A stretch of DNA of 64,000 nucleotides, taken from the NCBI RefSeq assembly GCF_900142365.1, contig NZ_FRAP01000007.1, positions 1 through 64,000 on the forward strand, given 5' to 3'. Each line of letters begins with the position of its first letter. Position 1 is the stretch's first letter. Of this stretch, positions 11,357-19,454 are shown piece by piece. Under the pieces are notes generated by a model. The model was not told where the DNA came from. It did not search any database and was given only the letters and a program-made list of their open reading frames with translations. This DNA is from Pseudonocardia thermophila. Lineage in GTDB: Bacteria; Actinomycetota; Actinomycetes; Mycobacteriales; Pseudonocardiaceae. Both the position numbers and the translations under genes were made by a program.

Positions 11357-11956
11357 CTACCGCAGCGGGCGGCCGTACGGATCGGTCGGCCGGCCGGTGA
11401 GGATGACCAAGCCGTCGATCCAGCTCCAGAAGATCCCGATCCCGAAGAAGAACGTCGTCAGCAGCTGGGCGATGCCGAGCCCGGCGTGCCCGGCGTAGAA
11501 CCTGCCCACGCCGAACGGCAGGAACAGCTGCAGGACGCCGGCGACGACCTTCTGCTTGTCGGAGTACGGGATGCCGGAGCCGGGCTCGCGGCCGTAGGGC
11601 GCGTCCGGGCCCGCGAACTGCGACGGGTGCGGCGGGGCGATCCGCTGGACCATCGGCGGACGCCGCCACACGTCCGGGCCGGACTGGTGCGTCGGTGGCT
11701 GGTGCGTCGGTGGCACCGTTGCCCGGTCTGCCGGGACGGGTGGCCCGAGGTGCGGCGGCCGCGGCAGCGGGGGCAGGTCGTGGAAGAGGTCCTCAAGCTC
11801 ACCCACGGTGCGAGCGGCGAAGGCGGAGGCGCTGCGCTCGCCGTACTCGTCGGCGTCGAGCCGCCCCTGCGCGAAGTGTTCGCCGAGCGCCTCCACGGCG
11901 GCTCTGCGTTCCGCGTCGCCGATGCGCAGACGGCGCTGATCCGGTTGGGCACCCAC
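11357..11956 (-). CDS. DUF1707-TM2 domain membrane protein, copy A
   Basis: The 199-residue protein has an N-terminal DUF1707 domain (LRIGDAERRAAVEALGEHFAQGRLDADEYGER, residues 10-50), a Pro-rich linker, and a C-terminal TM2 domain with two membrane helices (SDKQKVVAGVLQLFLPFGVGRFYAG and GIAQLLTTFFFGIGIFWSWIDG). DUF1707 is common in small actinobacterial membrane proteins of unknown function. It is a paralogue of the gene immediately upstream, 32 bases away. The GTG start at 11956 sits exactly seven bases after a TATCCT -10 element, so the mRNA is probably leaderless. It is convergent with the Nudix gene (one base between them). Confidence 0.85.
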   Translation of the reverse strand: MGAQPDQRRLRIGDAERRAAVEALGEHFAQGRLDADEYGERSASAFAARTVGELEDLFHDLPPLPRPPHLGPPVPADRATVPPTHQPPTHQSGPDVWRRPPMVQRIAPPHPSQFAGPDAPYGREPGSGIPYSDKQKVVAGVLQLFLPFGVGRFYAGHAGLGIAQLLTTFFFGIGIFWSWIDGLVILTGRPTDPYGRPLR

Positions 11957-11962
11957 CGCGAC

Positions 11963-11968
11963 AGGATA
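11963..11968 (-). promoter_or_regulatory. -10 element of a leaderless promoter, TM2 copy A
   Basis: On the - strand TATCCT is followed by six bases and then the GTG start at 11956. The expected transcription start coincides with the first base of the start codon. There is no ribosome binding site upstream of the GTG. Confidence 0.6.
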
Positions 11969-11988
11969 TGTGCGCGCCGTCCCCCGGT

Positions 11989-12510
11989 TCAGCGAAGGAG
12001 CCGTCCGTGGCCGTCGGCGGGGCGGCCGGTGAGGATCGCGATCCCGTCGAGCCAGCACCACAGCACGGGGACGACGAGCGCCGCCGGCGACCGGCCCGTG
12101 AGCAGCGGCATCGCGAAGAACAGCGACACGCCGAGCTGGGTGATGCCGAGCCCGACCCGGCCCGAGTAGAGGCGCCCGGTGCCGAAGGGCAGAACCAGCT
12201 GCAGCACCCCGGCCACCCACTTCTGCTTGTCGGAGAGCGGCATCCCGGTGGCTCCGTCCCGGCCGTAGGGCGCGGGTGGCGACCCCGGGTACGGCGCCGG
12301 CGGGGGCGGCAGCGCGGGCAGGTCGTGGAAGAGCGCATCCAGCTCGCCGCGGGTACGGGCGGCCCACGCGGCGGCGGTGCGCTGCTCGAACTCGGCCGGC
12401 TCGAGGCGGCCGAGGGAGAAGTGCTCGGCAAGTGCGTCCACGGCCTGCTGCCGCTCGGGATGACCGACGCGCAGCCGGCCGGGATCCTGCCGGGGATCGA
12501 TCGCGCTCAT
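11989..12510 (-). CDS. DUF1707-TM2 domain membrane protein, copy B
   Basis: The 173-residue protein has the same layout as its neighbour: DUF1707 (LRVGHPERQQAVDALAEHFSLGRLEPAEFEQR), short Pro-rich linker, then a TM2 domain (SDKQKWVAGVLQLVLPFGTGRLYSG and a second hydrophobic hairpin rich in Val and Leu). The two proteins clearly arose by tandem duplication but the linker and second helix have diverged. I chose ATG 12510 (MSAIDPRQD), which lies exactly seven bases from a TACCGT -10 element; a GTG 18 bases upstream overlaps that element. Function is unknown. Confidence 0.85.
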   Translation of the reverse strand: MSAIDPRQDPGRLRVGHPERQQAVDALAEHFSLGRLEPAEFEQRTAAAWAARTRGELDALFHDLPALPPPPAPYPGSPPAPYGRDGATGMPLSDKQKWVAGVLQLVLPFGTGRLYSGRVGLGITQLGVSLFFAMPLLTGRSPAALVVPVLWCWLDGIAILTGRPADGHGRLLR

Positions 12511-12516
12511 CGCGTC

Positions 12517-12522
12517 ACGGTA
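12517..12522 (-). promoter_or_regulatory. -10 element of a leaderless promoter, TM2 copy B
   Basis: On the - strand TACCGT is followed by six bases and the ATG at 12510, the same geometry as in copy A. No Shine-Dalgarno sequence precedes the ATG. Confidence 0.6.
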
Positions 12523-12605
12523 GATCACGACTCCGTCGGCGGGGATCAGCGAAAGTACTCATCCGGTGATCGCCGCGCCACCCGGTCGGCGTCGCCCGAC
12601 GGGAT

Positions 12606-12611
12606 TAGCAT
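12606..12611 (+). promoter_or_regulatory. Candidate -10 element for the F420-type oxidoreductase
   Basis: TAGCAT lies eight bases before ATG 12620, so the transcript would be leaderless or have a leader of one or two bases. The gap contains no ribosome binding site. Confidence 0.45.
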
Positions 12612-12619
12612 CACCGCAC

Positions 12620-13618
12620 ATGACGGCGATGCGATTCGGGGTGTTCGTGCCCCAAGGCTGGCGACACGACCTGGTGGGCATCGATCCCGCCGAGCACTGG
12701 GCGACGATGAAGCGGCTCGCGCAGGCCGCCGACGCCGGGCCGTGGGAGTCGATCTGGGTCTACGACCACTTCCACACGACCCCGAAGCCGTCGCAGGAGG
12801 CCACGCACGAGGCGTGGTCGCTGATGGCCGCGTTCGCCGCGGTCACCGAGCGGGTGCGGCTCGGGCAGATGTGCACCTGCATGGGCTACCGCAACCCGGT
12901 CTACCTCGCGAAGGTCGCCGCCACCTGCGACGTCGTCTCCGGCGGCCGGGTGGAGATGGGCATCGGGGCGGGCTGGTACGAGCACGAGTGGCGCGCCTAC
13001 GGCTACGGCTTCCCGAGCGCCCCCGAGCGGCTCCGGCAGCTCGACGAGGGCGTGCAGATCATGCGGCAGGCCTGGACCGAGGGCGTGGCCACGCTCACCG
13101 GCGAGCAGTACCAGGTCGACGGCGCCATCGTGCGGCCGCTGCCGCTGCAGGAGGGCGGCATCCCGCTGTGGATCGCCGGTGGTGGCGAGAAGGTCACCCT
13201 CAAGATCGCCGCGAAGTACGCGAAGTACACGAACTTCGACGGCACGCTGGATGGCTTCACCCGCAAGTCCGCGCTGCTCGCCGAGCACTGCAAGGCGGTC
13301 GGCACCGACTTCGACGCGATCGTGCGCTCGGCGAACTACAACGTCGTCATCGGCGAGACGGAGGCCGAGGTCGAGGAGCGGTTCCGGGCGAACGTCGCCC
13401 GCATCACGCCCTACCTCGGCGCGGAGAGGGCCGAGAAGTGGCTCGCCGGGTTCAGCCGCGACCTGCCGGGCTGGGGCACGCCCGAGCAGATCGTGGAGAA
13501 GCTCACGAAGCTGCGCGATGCCGGCATGACCTACGCGATCTGCAACTTCTTCGAGGCCGCCTGGGACCGCTCGGGCATCGAGCTGTTCGAGCGTGAGGTC
13601 ATCCCCGCACTGGCATGA
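12620..13618 (+). CDS. LLM-class F420-dependent oxidoreductase
   Basis: The 332-residue protein is a luciferase-like TIM-barrel oxidoreductase ([15 protein letters not shown] at the N-terminus, [15 protein letters not shown] near residue 50, [19 protein letters not shown] near residue 115, [23 protein letters not shown] near residue 185). The motif set resembles the TIGR03560-type F420-dependent subgroup rather than bacterial luciferase. The substrate is not predictable. Its ATGA overlap with xerD links the two transcriptionally, although the functions seem unrelated; this gene looks inserted into the conserved block. Start chosen at ATG 12620, with a second ATG nine bases on. Confidence 0.85.
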   Translation: MTAMRFGVFVPQGWRHDLVGIDPAEHWATMKRLAQAADAGPWESIWVYDHFHTTPKPSQEATHEAWSLMAAFAAVTERVRLGQMCTCMGYRNPVYLAKVAATCDVVSGGRVEMGIGAGWYEHEWRAYGYGFPSAPERLRQLDEGVQIMRQAWTEGVATLTGEQYQVDGAIVRPLPLQEGGIPLWIAGGGEKVTLKIAAKYAKYTNFDGTLDGFTRKSALLAEHCKAVGTDFDAIVRSANYNVVIGETEAEVEERFRANVARITPYLGAERAEKWLAGFSRDLPGWGTPEQIVEKLTKLRDAGMTYAICNFFEAAWDRSGIELFEREVIPALA

Positions 13619-14544
13619 TCGCTCCCGCCGCCGCCGTCGAGGCGTTCCTGCACCACCTCGCCGTGGAGCGGGGGAGCGCGGCGAACACGCTGCGCTCCTA
13701 CACCGGTGACCTGCGCCGCTACGTCGACTACCTCACGGAGAAGGGCATCGACGATCTCGGCGCGGTCCGCGAGTCCGACGTGGCGGGGTTCGTGACGGCG
13801 CTGCGCAACCCACCCCCTGGCGGGCCGGCGCCGCTGGCGGCTTCCTCGGCGGCGCGGGCGCTGGCGGCGGTGCGCGGGCTGCACCGGTTCGCCGCGCGCG
13901 ACGGGCTCGTCGCCGAGGACGTGGCCAAGGCGGTGGCACCGCCCGCGCTGCCGGCGAAGCTGCCGCGCGCGCTGTCCGTGGACGACGTCGACCAGCTGCT
14001 CGCCGGCTGCATCGGCACCGGCCCGATCCCGCTGCGCGACCGGGCACTGCTGGAGCTGCTCTACTCGACGGGCGCGCGGATCTCCGAGGCCGTCGGCGTC
14101 GATCTGGACGACCTGGACACCGCGGAGCGCACGGTGCTGCTGCGCGGTAAGGGCGGCAAAGAGCGGATCGTGCCCGTCGGCCGGCCGGCGCTCGCCGCGA
14201 TCGAGGCCTACCTGGTGCGGGCCCGGCCGGTGCTGGCCGCCCGCGGCAGCGGCTCGCCCGCGCTGCTTCTCAACGCCCGCGGTGGGCGGATGACCAGGCA
14301 GAGCGCCTGGCACGCCCTGCAGGCCGCCGCCGACAACGCGGGGCTCTCCGCGGCCGTGTCGCCGCACACGCTGCGTCACTGCTTCGCCACGCACCTGCTC
14401 GCCGGCGGTGCCGACGTCCGGGTGGTGCAGGAGCTGCTCGGGCACGCGTCGGTGTCGACGACCCAGGTCTACACGCACGTGACGGTCGACACGCTCCGGG
14501 AGGTCTACGCGACCAGCCATCCCCGCGCGACCGCGCGTCGGTGA
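13615..14544 (+). CDS. xerD: Site-specific tyrosine recombinase XerD-like
   Basis: The 309-residue protein has the N-terminal SAM-like core-binding domain ([24 protein letters not shown]) and the C-terminal catalytic domain. The catalytic set is complete: Arg in [12 protein letters not shown], Lys in [13 protein letters not shown], His/Arg in [14 protein letters not shown], His in [11 protein letters not shown], and the Tyr nucleophile in [15 protein letters not shown]. It resolves chromosome dimers at dif with XerC. The position matches Rv1701. Start ATG 13615 overlaps the upstream stop. Confidence 0.93.
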   Translation: MIAPAAAVEAFLHHLAVERGSAANTLRSYTGDLRRYVDYLTEKGIDDLGAVRESDVAGFVTALRNPPPGGPAPLAASSAARALAAVRGLHRFAARDGLVAEDVAKAVAPPALPAKLPRALSVDDVDQLLAGCIGTGPIPLRDRALLELLYSTGARISEAVGVDLDDLDTAERTVLLRGKGGKERIVPVGRPALAAIEAYLVRARPVLAARGSGSPALLLNARGGRMTRQSAWHALQAAADNAGLSAAVSPHTLRHCFATHLLAGGADVRVVQELLGHASVSTTQVYTHVTVDTLREVYATSHPRATARR

Positions 14545-14561
14545 CCCCCTGTGAGGGTGAT

Positions 14562-14579
14562 CGCTACCCTCAGGTAGCG
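14562..14579 (+). other. Short perfect hairpin after xerD
   Basis: CGCTACC (14562-14568) and GGTAGCG (14573-14579) enclose a CTCA loop, 17 bases after the xerD stop. No T tract follows. It may be a weak terminator or an operator between xerD and parA. Confidence 0.4.
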
Positions 14580-14661
14580 TCGTCAAGACGATCGCCGCGT
14601 CCTGCTGAAGATGACGGCCACGACACGGCGGGGCGCGTTGCTGCTCGTCGGCGACGCCTCA

Positions 14662-14667
14662 TACCCT
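14662..14667 (+). promoter_or_regulatory. Candidate -10 element for the parA-scpA-scpB run
   Basis: TACCCT fits TANNNT and lies about 50 bases before the parA start, in the 174-base gap after xerD. The gap itself argues for a new promoter here because nearly all other junctions in this block overlap. Confidence 0.3.
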
Positions 14668-14718
14668 GCGGTCACCGGCCCCTGCGCGGGACCGGCCAGC
14701 GACAGACCGGGAGCCCGC

Positions 14719-15690
14719 ATGGACACACCGCGGCCCTTCGCCCCGCGCCCGGAGCGCGTCGCGGGGCCCGACGTCGAACACGACGGTGTCGTCGAACACG
14801 ACGGTGTCACCGACTACGCAGCCGATGACGCGACCGGGGACGTCGACGAGGTCGACGGCATCACTGCAGCCGATTCCGTGGGGAGACAACGCGTGATTCC
14901 CGAGCCGGAGCCGCTCACCCAGCACGGCCCGGCCCGGGTCATCGCGGTGGCCAACCAGAAGGGCGGCGTCGGCAAGACAACGTCGACGATCAACCTGGGC
15001 GCGGCGCTCGCCGAGTACGGCCGGCGCGTGCTGCTGGTGGACTTCGACCCGCAGGGAGCGCTGTCGGTCGGGCTGGGCGTGCAGGCGCACGAGCTGGAGA
15101 CCACGATCTACAACGTCCTGATGGAGCGCGGCGCGGACGTCCGCGAGGTCATCCGGCCCACCTCCGTCGAGGGCATGGACCTGCTGCCGAGCAACATCGA
15201 CCTGTCCGCCGCCGAGGTGCAGCTGGTCACCGAGGTGGGCCGCGAGCAGGCGCTCGGGCGGGCGATCAAGCCGGTGCTCGGTGACTACGACATCGTGCTG
15301 ATCGACTGCCAGCCGTCGCTCGGCCTGCTGACGATCAACGCTCTGGCGTGCGCCGACCAGGTGCTCATCCCGCTGGCCTGCGAGTTCTTCTCGCTGCGCG
15401 GGGTGGCGCTGCTGATGGACACCATCGAGAAGGTGCAGGACCGGCTCAACCCGGACCTGGAGATCCTCGGCATCCTCGCGACGATGTTCGATCCGCGCAC
15501 CCTGCACACCAAGGAGGTCCGCCAGCGGGTCGTCGAGGCGTTCGGCGACCTGGTGTTCGAGGCGGTGATCAACCGGACCGTCCGGTTCCCGGAGACCACG
15601 GTCGCCGGCGAGCCGATCACCTCGTGGGCGCCCGCGTCCAACGGGGCCGAGGCGTACCGGCTGCTCGCCCGCGAAGTCCTGGCCCGGTGA
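14719..15690 (+). CDS. parA: ParA/Soj-type ATPase (orphan, next to scpAB)
   Basis: The 323-residue protein has a deviant Walker A box (VIAVANQKGGVGKTTSTINLGAALA near residue 75), switch I (LLVDFDPQGALSVGLG) and Walker B (YDIVLIDCQPSLGLLT). It corresponds to Rv1708. No parB or parS sequence is adjacent, so it is the second, condensin-linked ParA family member rather than the origin-proximal one; a chromosome-organisation role is inferred from scpA and scpB just downstream. I chose ATG 14719 with GGGAG five bases upstream. The first 70 residues are acidic and low-complexity and include a tandem duplication (EHDGVVEHDGVT). Confidence 0.9.
   Translation: MDTPRPFAPRPERVAGPDVEHDGVVEHDGVTDYAADDATGDVDEVDGITAADSVGRQRVIPEPEPLTQHGPARVIAVANQKGGVGKTTSTINLGAALAEYGRRVLLVDFDPQGALSVGLGVQAHELETTIYNVLMERGADVREVIRPTSVEGMDLLPSNIDLSAAEVQLVTEVGREQALGRAIKPVLGDYDIVLIDCQPSLGLLTINALACADQVLIPLACEFFSLRGVALLMDTIEKVQDRLNPDLEILGILATMFDPRTLHTKEVRQRVVEAFGDLVFEAVINRTVRFPETTVAGEPITSWAPASNGAEAYRLLAREVLAR
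14773..14808 (+). repeat. 18-bp tandem duplication in parA
   Basis: GTCGAACACGACGGTGTC occurs twice in tandem (14773-14790 and 14791-14808). It encodes a six-residue repeat in the disordered N-terminal arm and keeps frame. Confidence 0.9.
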
Positions 15691-15697
15691 CCGCCCG

Positions 15698-16489
15698 GTG
15701 ACCATCGCCCCCGAGGAGGCCCCCGGGCAGCAGCAGACGGACGGCCGCCCGCGCTTCACCGTGCGGCTGCACAACTTCACCGGCCCGTTCGACCTGCTGC
15801 TGCAGCTGATCAGCAAGCACGAGCTCGACGTCACCGAGATGGCGCTGCACCAGGTCACCGACGACTTCATCGCCCATCTCACCGAGCTCGGCGACGACGC
15901 GGACCTGGAGGAGACCACTCAGTTCCTCGTCGTCGCGGCCACGCTGCTGGACCTGAAGGCGGCCCGGCTGCTGCCGCAGGGCGAGGTGGAGGACGAGGAG
16001 GACCTCGCCCTGCTGGAGGCGCGCGACCTGCTGTTCGCGCGGCTCTTGCAGTACCGGGCCTACAAGCAGGTCGCCGAGGTCTTCGTCGAGCTGGAGAAGA
16101 AGGCGGCCAAGCGGTACCCGCGGTCGGTGTCGCTGGAGGAGCGGTTCACCAAGCTGCTGCCCGAGGTGCTGCTCGGCGTGGACGCGCAGTCGTTCGCCGA
16201 GCTGGCGGCGGCGGTGTTCCGCCCGAAACCGCCGCCGGAGGTGCGCACCGACCACCTGCACGCCCACGACGTGTCGGTACCCGAGCACGCCGCGATCATC
16301 CAGGCCCGCCTGGAGGAGCTGGGGGAGGCCACGTTCGCCCAGCTGACCGCGGACTGCGTGGCCCCGATCGAGGTGGTGGCGCGCTTCCTCGCGGTGCTCG
16401 TGATGTACCGGGAGCAGTGCATCGACCTGGAGCAGCCGGAGCCGTTCGGCGAGCTCACCGTACGCTGGACGGGCTACCCGAGTACCTGA
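15698..16489 (+). CDS. scpA: Segregation and condensation protein A
   Basis: The 263-residue kleisin bridges the SMC heads. The N-terminal motif FTGPFDLLLQLISKHELDVTEMAL (residues about 27-50) binds the SMC neck, and the central FLVVAATLLDLKAARLLPQ segment is characteristic. The C-terminal winged helix (EERFTKLLPEVLLG through YREQCIDLEQPEPFGELTV) binds the SMC cap. GTG 15698 is seven bases after parA. It lies 19 bases before scpB, so parA, scpA and scpB form one unit. Confidence 0.95.
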   Translation: MTIAPEEAPGQQQTDGRPRFTVRLHNFTGPFDLLLQLISKHELDVTEMALHQVTDDFIAHLTELGDDADLEETTQFLVVAATLLDLKAARLLPQGEVEDEEDLALLEARDLLFARLLQYRAYKQVAEVFVELEKKAAKRYPRSVSLEERFTKLLPEVLLGVDAQSFAELAAAVFRPKPPPEVRTDHLHAHDVSVPEHAAIIQARLEELGEATFAQLTADCVAPIEVVARFLAVLVMYREQCIDLEQPEPFGELTVRWTGYPST

Positions 16490-16508
16490 TGACCTGGATG
16501 CTTCACCC

Positions 16509-17312
16509 GTGACCGACGATCCCGGATCCCCGATCGACCTCGACGAGCTCGTCGAGTTCGACCCCGGCCGTGCCCCCGGCGCGGGAGGCGGCGGTGGGAA
16601 CGGCGGTGGGAACGGCAGCGGTGCGCCGCACGCCCGCGGCGACGGGGCGGAGCAGGTGACCGCAGCGGCCAGCGCCGGAGAAGACAGCGCCGGACAAGAC
16701 GGTGCCGAGGGCGTCGACGACCGTGCCGACGACCCTGCCGACGACCCTGCCGACGACCTTGCCGACGACCTTGCCGACGACGCGGCGCTGGAGTCGGCGC
16801 TGGAGGCGCTGCTGCTCGTCGTCGACGAACCGGCCGACGAGGAGACCCTGGCCGCAGCGCTGGAGCAGCCCACGACCCGGGTGGCGACGGCGCTGCGGCG
16901 GATGTCGCAGGCCTACACCGACGCCGGCCGCGGGTTCGACCTGCGCCGCTCCGGCGGCGGATGGCGGTTCTACACGCGCGACGTGCACGCCCCGTACGTC
17001 GAGAAGCTGCTGCTCGGCGGGCAGCGGGCGAAGCTCACGAGGGCGGCGCTGGAGACGTTGGCCGTGGTGGCCTACCGTCAGCCGGTGACCCGGGCACGGG
17101 TGTCCGCGGTGCGCGGGGTGAACTGCGACGGCGTGCTGCGCACCCTGCTGACCCGGGGCCTGATCGAGGAGGCCGGCGTCGACCCGAGCACGCAGGGGAC
17201 GCTGTTCCGCACGACGGAGCTGTTCCTGGAGCGCCTCGGGCTGTCGTCGCTCGACGAGCTGCCCCCGATCGCGCCCCTGCTGCCCGACGTCGACGCCATC
17301 GACGAGCTGTGA
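16509..17312 (+). CDS. scpB: Segregation and condensation protein B
   Basis: The 267-residue protein is a dimeric winged-helix partner of ScpA. The two winged helices start at ALESALEALLLVVDEPADEE near residue 93 and LTRAALETLAVVAYRQPVTRARVSAVRGVNCDGVLRTLL near residue 178. The first 90 residues are an added low-complexity arm containing Gly/Asn runs and five tandem copies of a four-residue acidic unit. That arm is not part of the conserved fold. The GTG start is preceded by a weak ribosome binding site only. Confidence 0.92.
   Translation: MTDDPGSPIDLDELVEFDPGRAPGAGGGGGNGGGNGSGAPHARGDGAEQVTAAASAGEDSAGQDGAEGVDDRADDPADDPADDLADDLADDAALESALEALLLVVDEPADEETLAAALEQPTTRVATALRRMSQAYTDAGRGFDLRRSGGGWRFYTRDVHAPYVEKLLLGGQRAKLTRAALETLAVVAYRQPVTRARVSAVRGVNCDGVLRTLLTRGLIEEAGVDPSTQGTLFRTTELFLERLGLSSLDELPPIAPLLPDVDAIDEL
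16725..16784 (+). repeat. 12-bp minisatellite in scpB, five units
   Basis: Units GCCGACGACCCT, GCCGACGACCCT, GCCGACGACCTT, GCCGACGACCTT and a diverged GCCGACGACGCG lie in tandem. They encode ADDP/ADDL repeats. All units are multiples of three, so copy-number change preserves the frame. Confidence 0.9.
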
Positions 17313-17337
17313 CGACGAAGTGACGAGGTTGAGAAGG

Positions 17338-18150
17338 ATGAACACCGAGCGGAGCGCTGGAGCCCGAGCGAGCACCCGCTCCGCGGCGCGCCCGGACGGC
17401 GTGCGGCTGCAGAAGGTGCTCGCCCAGGCGGGTGTGGCGTCCCGGCGGGCCGCCGAGGAGATGATCGCGGCCGGCCGGGTCGCGGTGAACGGCGAGATCG
17501 TCCGGGAGATGGGCAGGCGGATCGACCCGCAGACCGCGATCGTGCACGTCGACGGGTCCCGCATCCAGCTGCGCGACGACATGGTCTACCTGGCTCTGAA
17601 CAAGCCCCGCGGGGTCCTGTCGGCCATGTCCGACGACCTGGGCCGGCCGTGCGTGGGCGACCTCGTCGTGGAGCGCGGGCTGGTCGAGCCGGAGTTCGAA
17701 GGGCGCAGCCGCAACCGGCTCTTCCACGTCGGCCGGCTCGACGCCGACACCGAGGGCCTGCTGCTGCTGACCAACGACGGCGAGCTGGGACACCGCCTGA
17801 TGCACCCGTCGTACCAGGTGCAGAAGACCTACCTCGCCGAGGTCATCGGCGCGCCGGAGCGCGACCTGGGCAAGCGCCTGCGCGAGGGCGTCGAGCTCGA
17901 CGACGGCGTGGTCCAGGTGGACAAGTTCCGCGTCGTCGACGTGATCGGCAACAAGGCGGCGGTCGAGGTCGTGCTCCACGAAGGCCGCAAGCACATCGTG
18001 CGGCGGCTGCTCGACGCCGTCGGGCACCCCGTGCAGCGGCTGGTGCGCACCGCGATCGGCGAGGTCAAGCTGGGCAACCAGCGGCCGGGCAAGTTCCGCC
18101 CGCTCGACCAGATCGAGATCGGTTCGCTCTACCGGTCGGTCGGGCTGTGA
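17338..18150 (+). CDS. 23S rRNA pseudouridine synthase, RluB/RsuA family
   Basis: The 270-residue protein has an N-terminal S4 domain (VRLQKVLAQAGVASRRAAEEMIAAGRVAVNG) and the RsuA/RluB catalytic domain with the Asp-containing motif GRLDADTEGLLLLTNDGEL near residue 140 and the KHIVRRLLDAVGHPV motif. It isomerises uridine in 23S rRNA (or 16S for RsuA). Rv1711 is the positional match. I chose ATG 17338 with GAGG nine bases upstream; an in-frame GTG at 17320 is an alternative. It lies downstream of scpB by 25 bases. Confidence 0.93.
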   Translation: MNTERSAGARASTRSAARPDGVRLQKVLAQAGVASRRAAEEMIAAGRVAVNGEIVREMGRRIDPQTAIVHVDGSRIQLRDDMVYLALNKPRGVLSAMSDDLGRPCVGDLVVERGLVEPEFEGRSRNRLFHVGRLDADTEGLLLLTNDGELGHRLMHPSYQVQKTYLAEVIGAPERDLGKRLREGVELDDGVVQVDKFRVVDVIGNKAAVEVVLHEGRKHIVRRLLDAVGHPVQRLVRTAIGEVKLGNQRPGKFRPLDQIEIGSLYRSVGL

Positions 18151-18160
18151 CGGTGGTCCC

Positions 18161-18523
18161 GTGACGGTCCGCGCCATCCGGGGAGCCATCCAGGTCGACG
18201 CCGACACCCGGGAGGACATCCTCGCCGGGGCGGCGGAACTGGTCACCGCCGTGCTCGAGCGCAACGACCTGACCTCGGACGACATCATCTCGATCCTGTT
18301 CACGGCCACCCCCGACCTGACCGCCGAGTTCCCCGCGTACGCGGCGCGGCTGCTCGGGCTGACCGACGTGCCGCTGATGTGCGCGTGCGAGATCGCGGTG
18401 CCCGGGGCGATGCCGAGGGTGCTGCGGCTGCTCGCGCACGTCGACACGCCGCGACCCCGGGCGGAGATCCGTCACGTCTACCTGCGTGGAGCCGCTGCAC
18501 TGCGCACGGATCTCCCCCAGTAG
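18161..18523 (+). CDS. aroH: Monofunctional chorismate mutase, AroH class
   Basis: The 120-residue protein is of the Bacillus AroH type, with MTVRAIRGAIQVDADTREDI, the ILFTATPDLTAEFPAYAAR segment, PLMCACEIAVPG and the C-terminal IRHVYLRGAAALRTDL. It converts chorismate to prephenate for Phe and Tyr synthesis. The catalytic Arg and Glu positions of the family (IRGA, RHVYL) are present. It lies ten bases after the pseudouridine synthase. M. tuberculosis lacks a gene at this site, while other actinobacteria carry aroH near cmk. Confidence 0.93.
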   Translation: MTVRAIRGAIQVDADTREDILAGAAELVTAVLERNDLTSDDIISILFTATPDLTAEFPAYAARLLGLTDVPLMCACEIAVPGAMPRVLRLLAHVDTPRPRAEIRHVYLRGAAALRTDLPQ

Positions 18524-18637
18524 CGTGGAGCCCGGGCATGGGCGCCGTGGGCGTTCGCCGTGGGCGTCCGCCTGCGGCGCCCGGATGACGCAGTCGCCCA
18601 GGCGGAACGGGCGGCGCACCGGAAGGGGTTCGGCGGC

Positions 18638-19342
18638 GTGACCGGAAAGCTGCGCGGGGTCGTGGCGATGGACGGGCCCTCCGGCACCGGGAAGTCGACG
18701 GTGTCACGGCGGCTGGCGAAGCACTGCAACGCTGGGTACCTCGACTCCGGGTCGATGTACCGAGCGGCCACCCTCGCGGTGCTGCGCGCCGGCGTCGACC
18801 CGGAGGGCCCGGTCGAGCCGGTGGTGCGCATCGCGACGACGTGCGCGCTGGAGCTGCGCACCGACCCGGATGCCCCAGGCGTCCGGCTGGCGGGCGAGGA
18901 CGTGGAGGCGGAGATCCGCGGGCCCGAGGTGACCCGCGCGGTCAGCGCGGTCTCCGCGATCCCGCAGGTGCGCGAGGTACTGGTGGCGCGGCAGCGGGAA
19001 CTGATCGAGCAGGCCGTGCACGAGAACGGCGGGATCGTCGTGGAGGGCCGCGACATCGGCAGCGTCGTGGTGCCGGACGCCCCGCTGAAGGTCTACCTGA
19101 CCGCGTCGGAGGAGGTGCGGGCCGCGCGGCGGGCCGCGCAGGACCGCAAGGCCGGCCGGGAGGTCGACGTGGAGACCGTGCTCGCCGACGTGCGCCGCCG
19201 CGACCAGCTCGACTCCACCCGCAAGACCTCTCCGCTGCACGCGGCCCCCGACGCGCTGATCGTCGACACCGACGACCTGTCCGTCGACGCCGTCCTGGAC
19301 CTGCTGGTGAGGCTGGTCGAGGAGCGTGGGCTGTGTGAATGA
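18638..19342 (+). CDS. cmk: Cytidylate kinase
   Basis: The 234-residue enzyme phosphorylates CMP and dCMP. The P-loop is [19 protein letters not shown] near residue 10, followed by the CMP-binding [38 protein letters not shown] and [14 protein letters not shown] motifs. I chose GTG 18638 with a GGAAGGGG ribosome binding site at 18621-18628; the longer frame upstream adds 26 residues that are absent from the family. The last eight bases lie inside the first unit of a 24-bp minisatellite that continues into the next gene. Confidence 0.94.
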   Translation: MTGKLRGVVAMDGPSGTGKSTVSRRLAKHCNAGYLDSGSMYRAATLAVLRAGVDPEGPVEPVVRIATTCALELRTDPDAPGVRLAGEDVEAEIRGPEVTRAVSAVSAIPQVREVLVARQRELIEQAVHENGGIVVEGRDIGSVVVPDAPLKVYLTASEEVRAARRAAQDRKAGREVDVETVLADVRRRDQLDSTRKTSPLHAAPDALIVDTDDLSVDAVLDLLVRLVEERGLCE

Positions 19343-19454
19343 CGACCTGTCGGTCCGGGTGAATGACGACCTGTCGGTCCGGGTGAATGACGACCTGTCG
19401 GTGCGGGTGAATGACGACCTGTCGGCCGGGGTGAACGCCGACCTGCCGGCCGGG
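19335..19454 (+). repeat. 24-bp minisatellite at the cmk/plsC junction, five units
   Basis: Five tandem 24-bp units start at 19335, 19359, 19383, 19407 and 19431. The first two are identical, the third differs at one base, and the last two are more diverged. Each begins with GTG and encodes VNDDLSVR or a variant in the downstream gene. The first unit contains the cmk stop codon (TGA, 19340-19342). A similar stretch, GACGACCTGTCCGTC, sits earlier in cmk at 19271, which suggests the array grew from cmk 3' sequence. Confidence 0.95.

Noticed and set aside
16725..16784. scpB and plsC repeats as CRISPR
   Set aside because: Units are directly adjacent without spacers, 12 or 24 bp long, in coding frame, and no cas gene is present.
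18560..18637. 26-residue N-terminal extension of cmk
   Set aside because: The extension is Arg-rich and absent from cytidylate kinases; GTG 18638 has a strong ribosome binding site.
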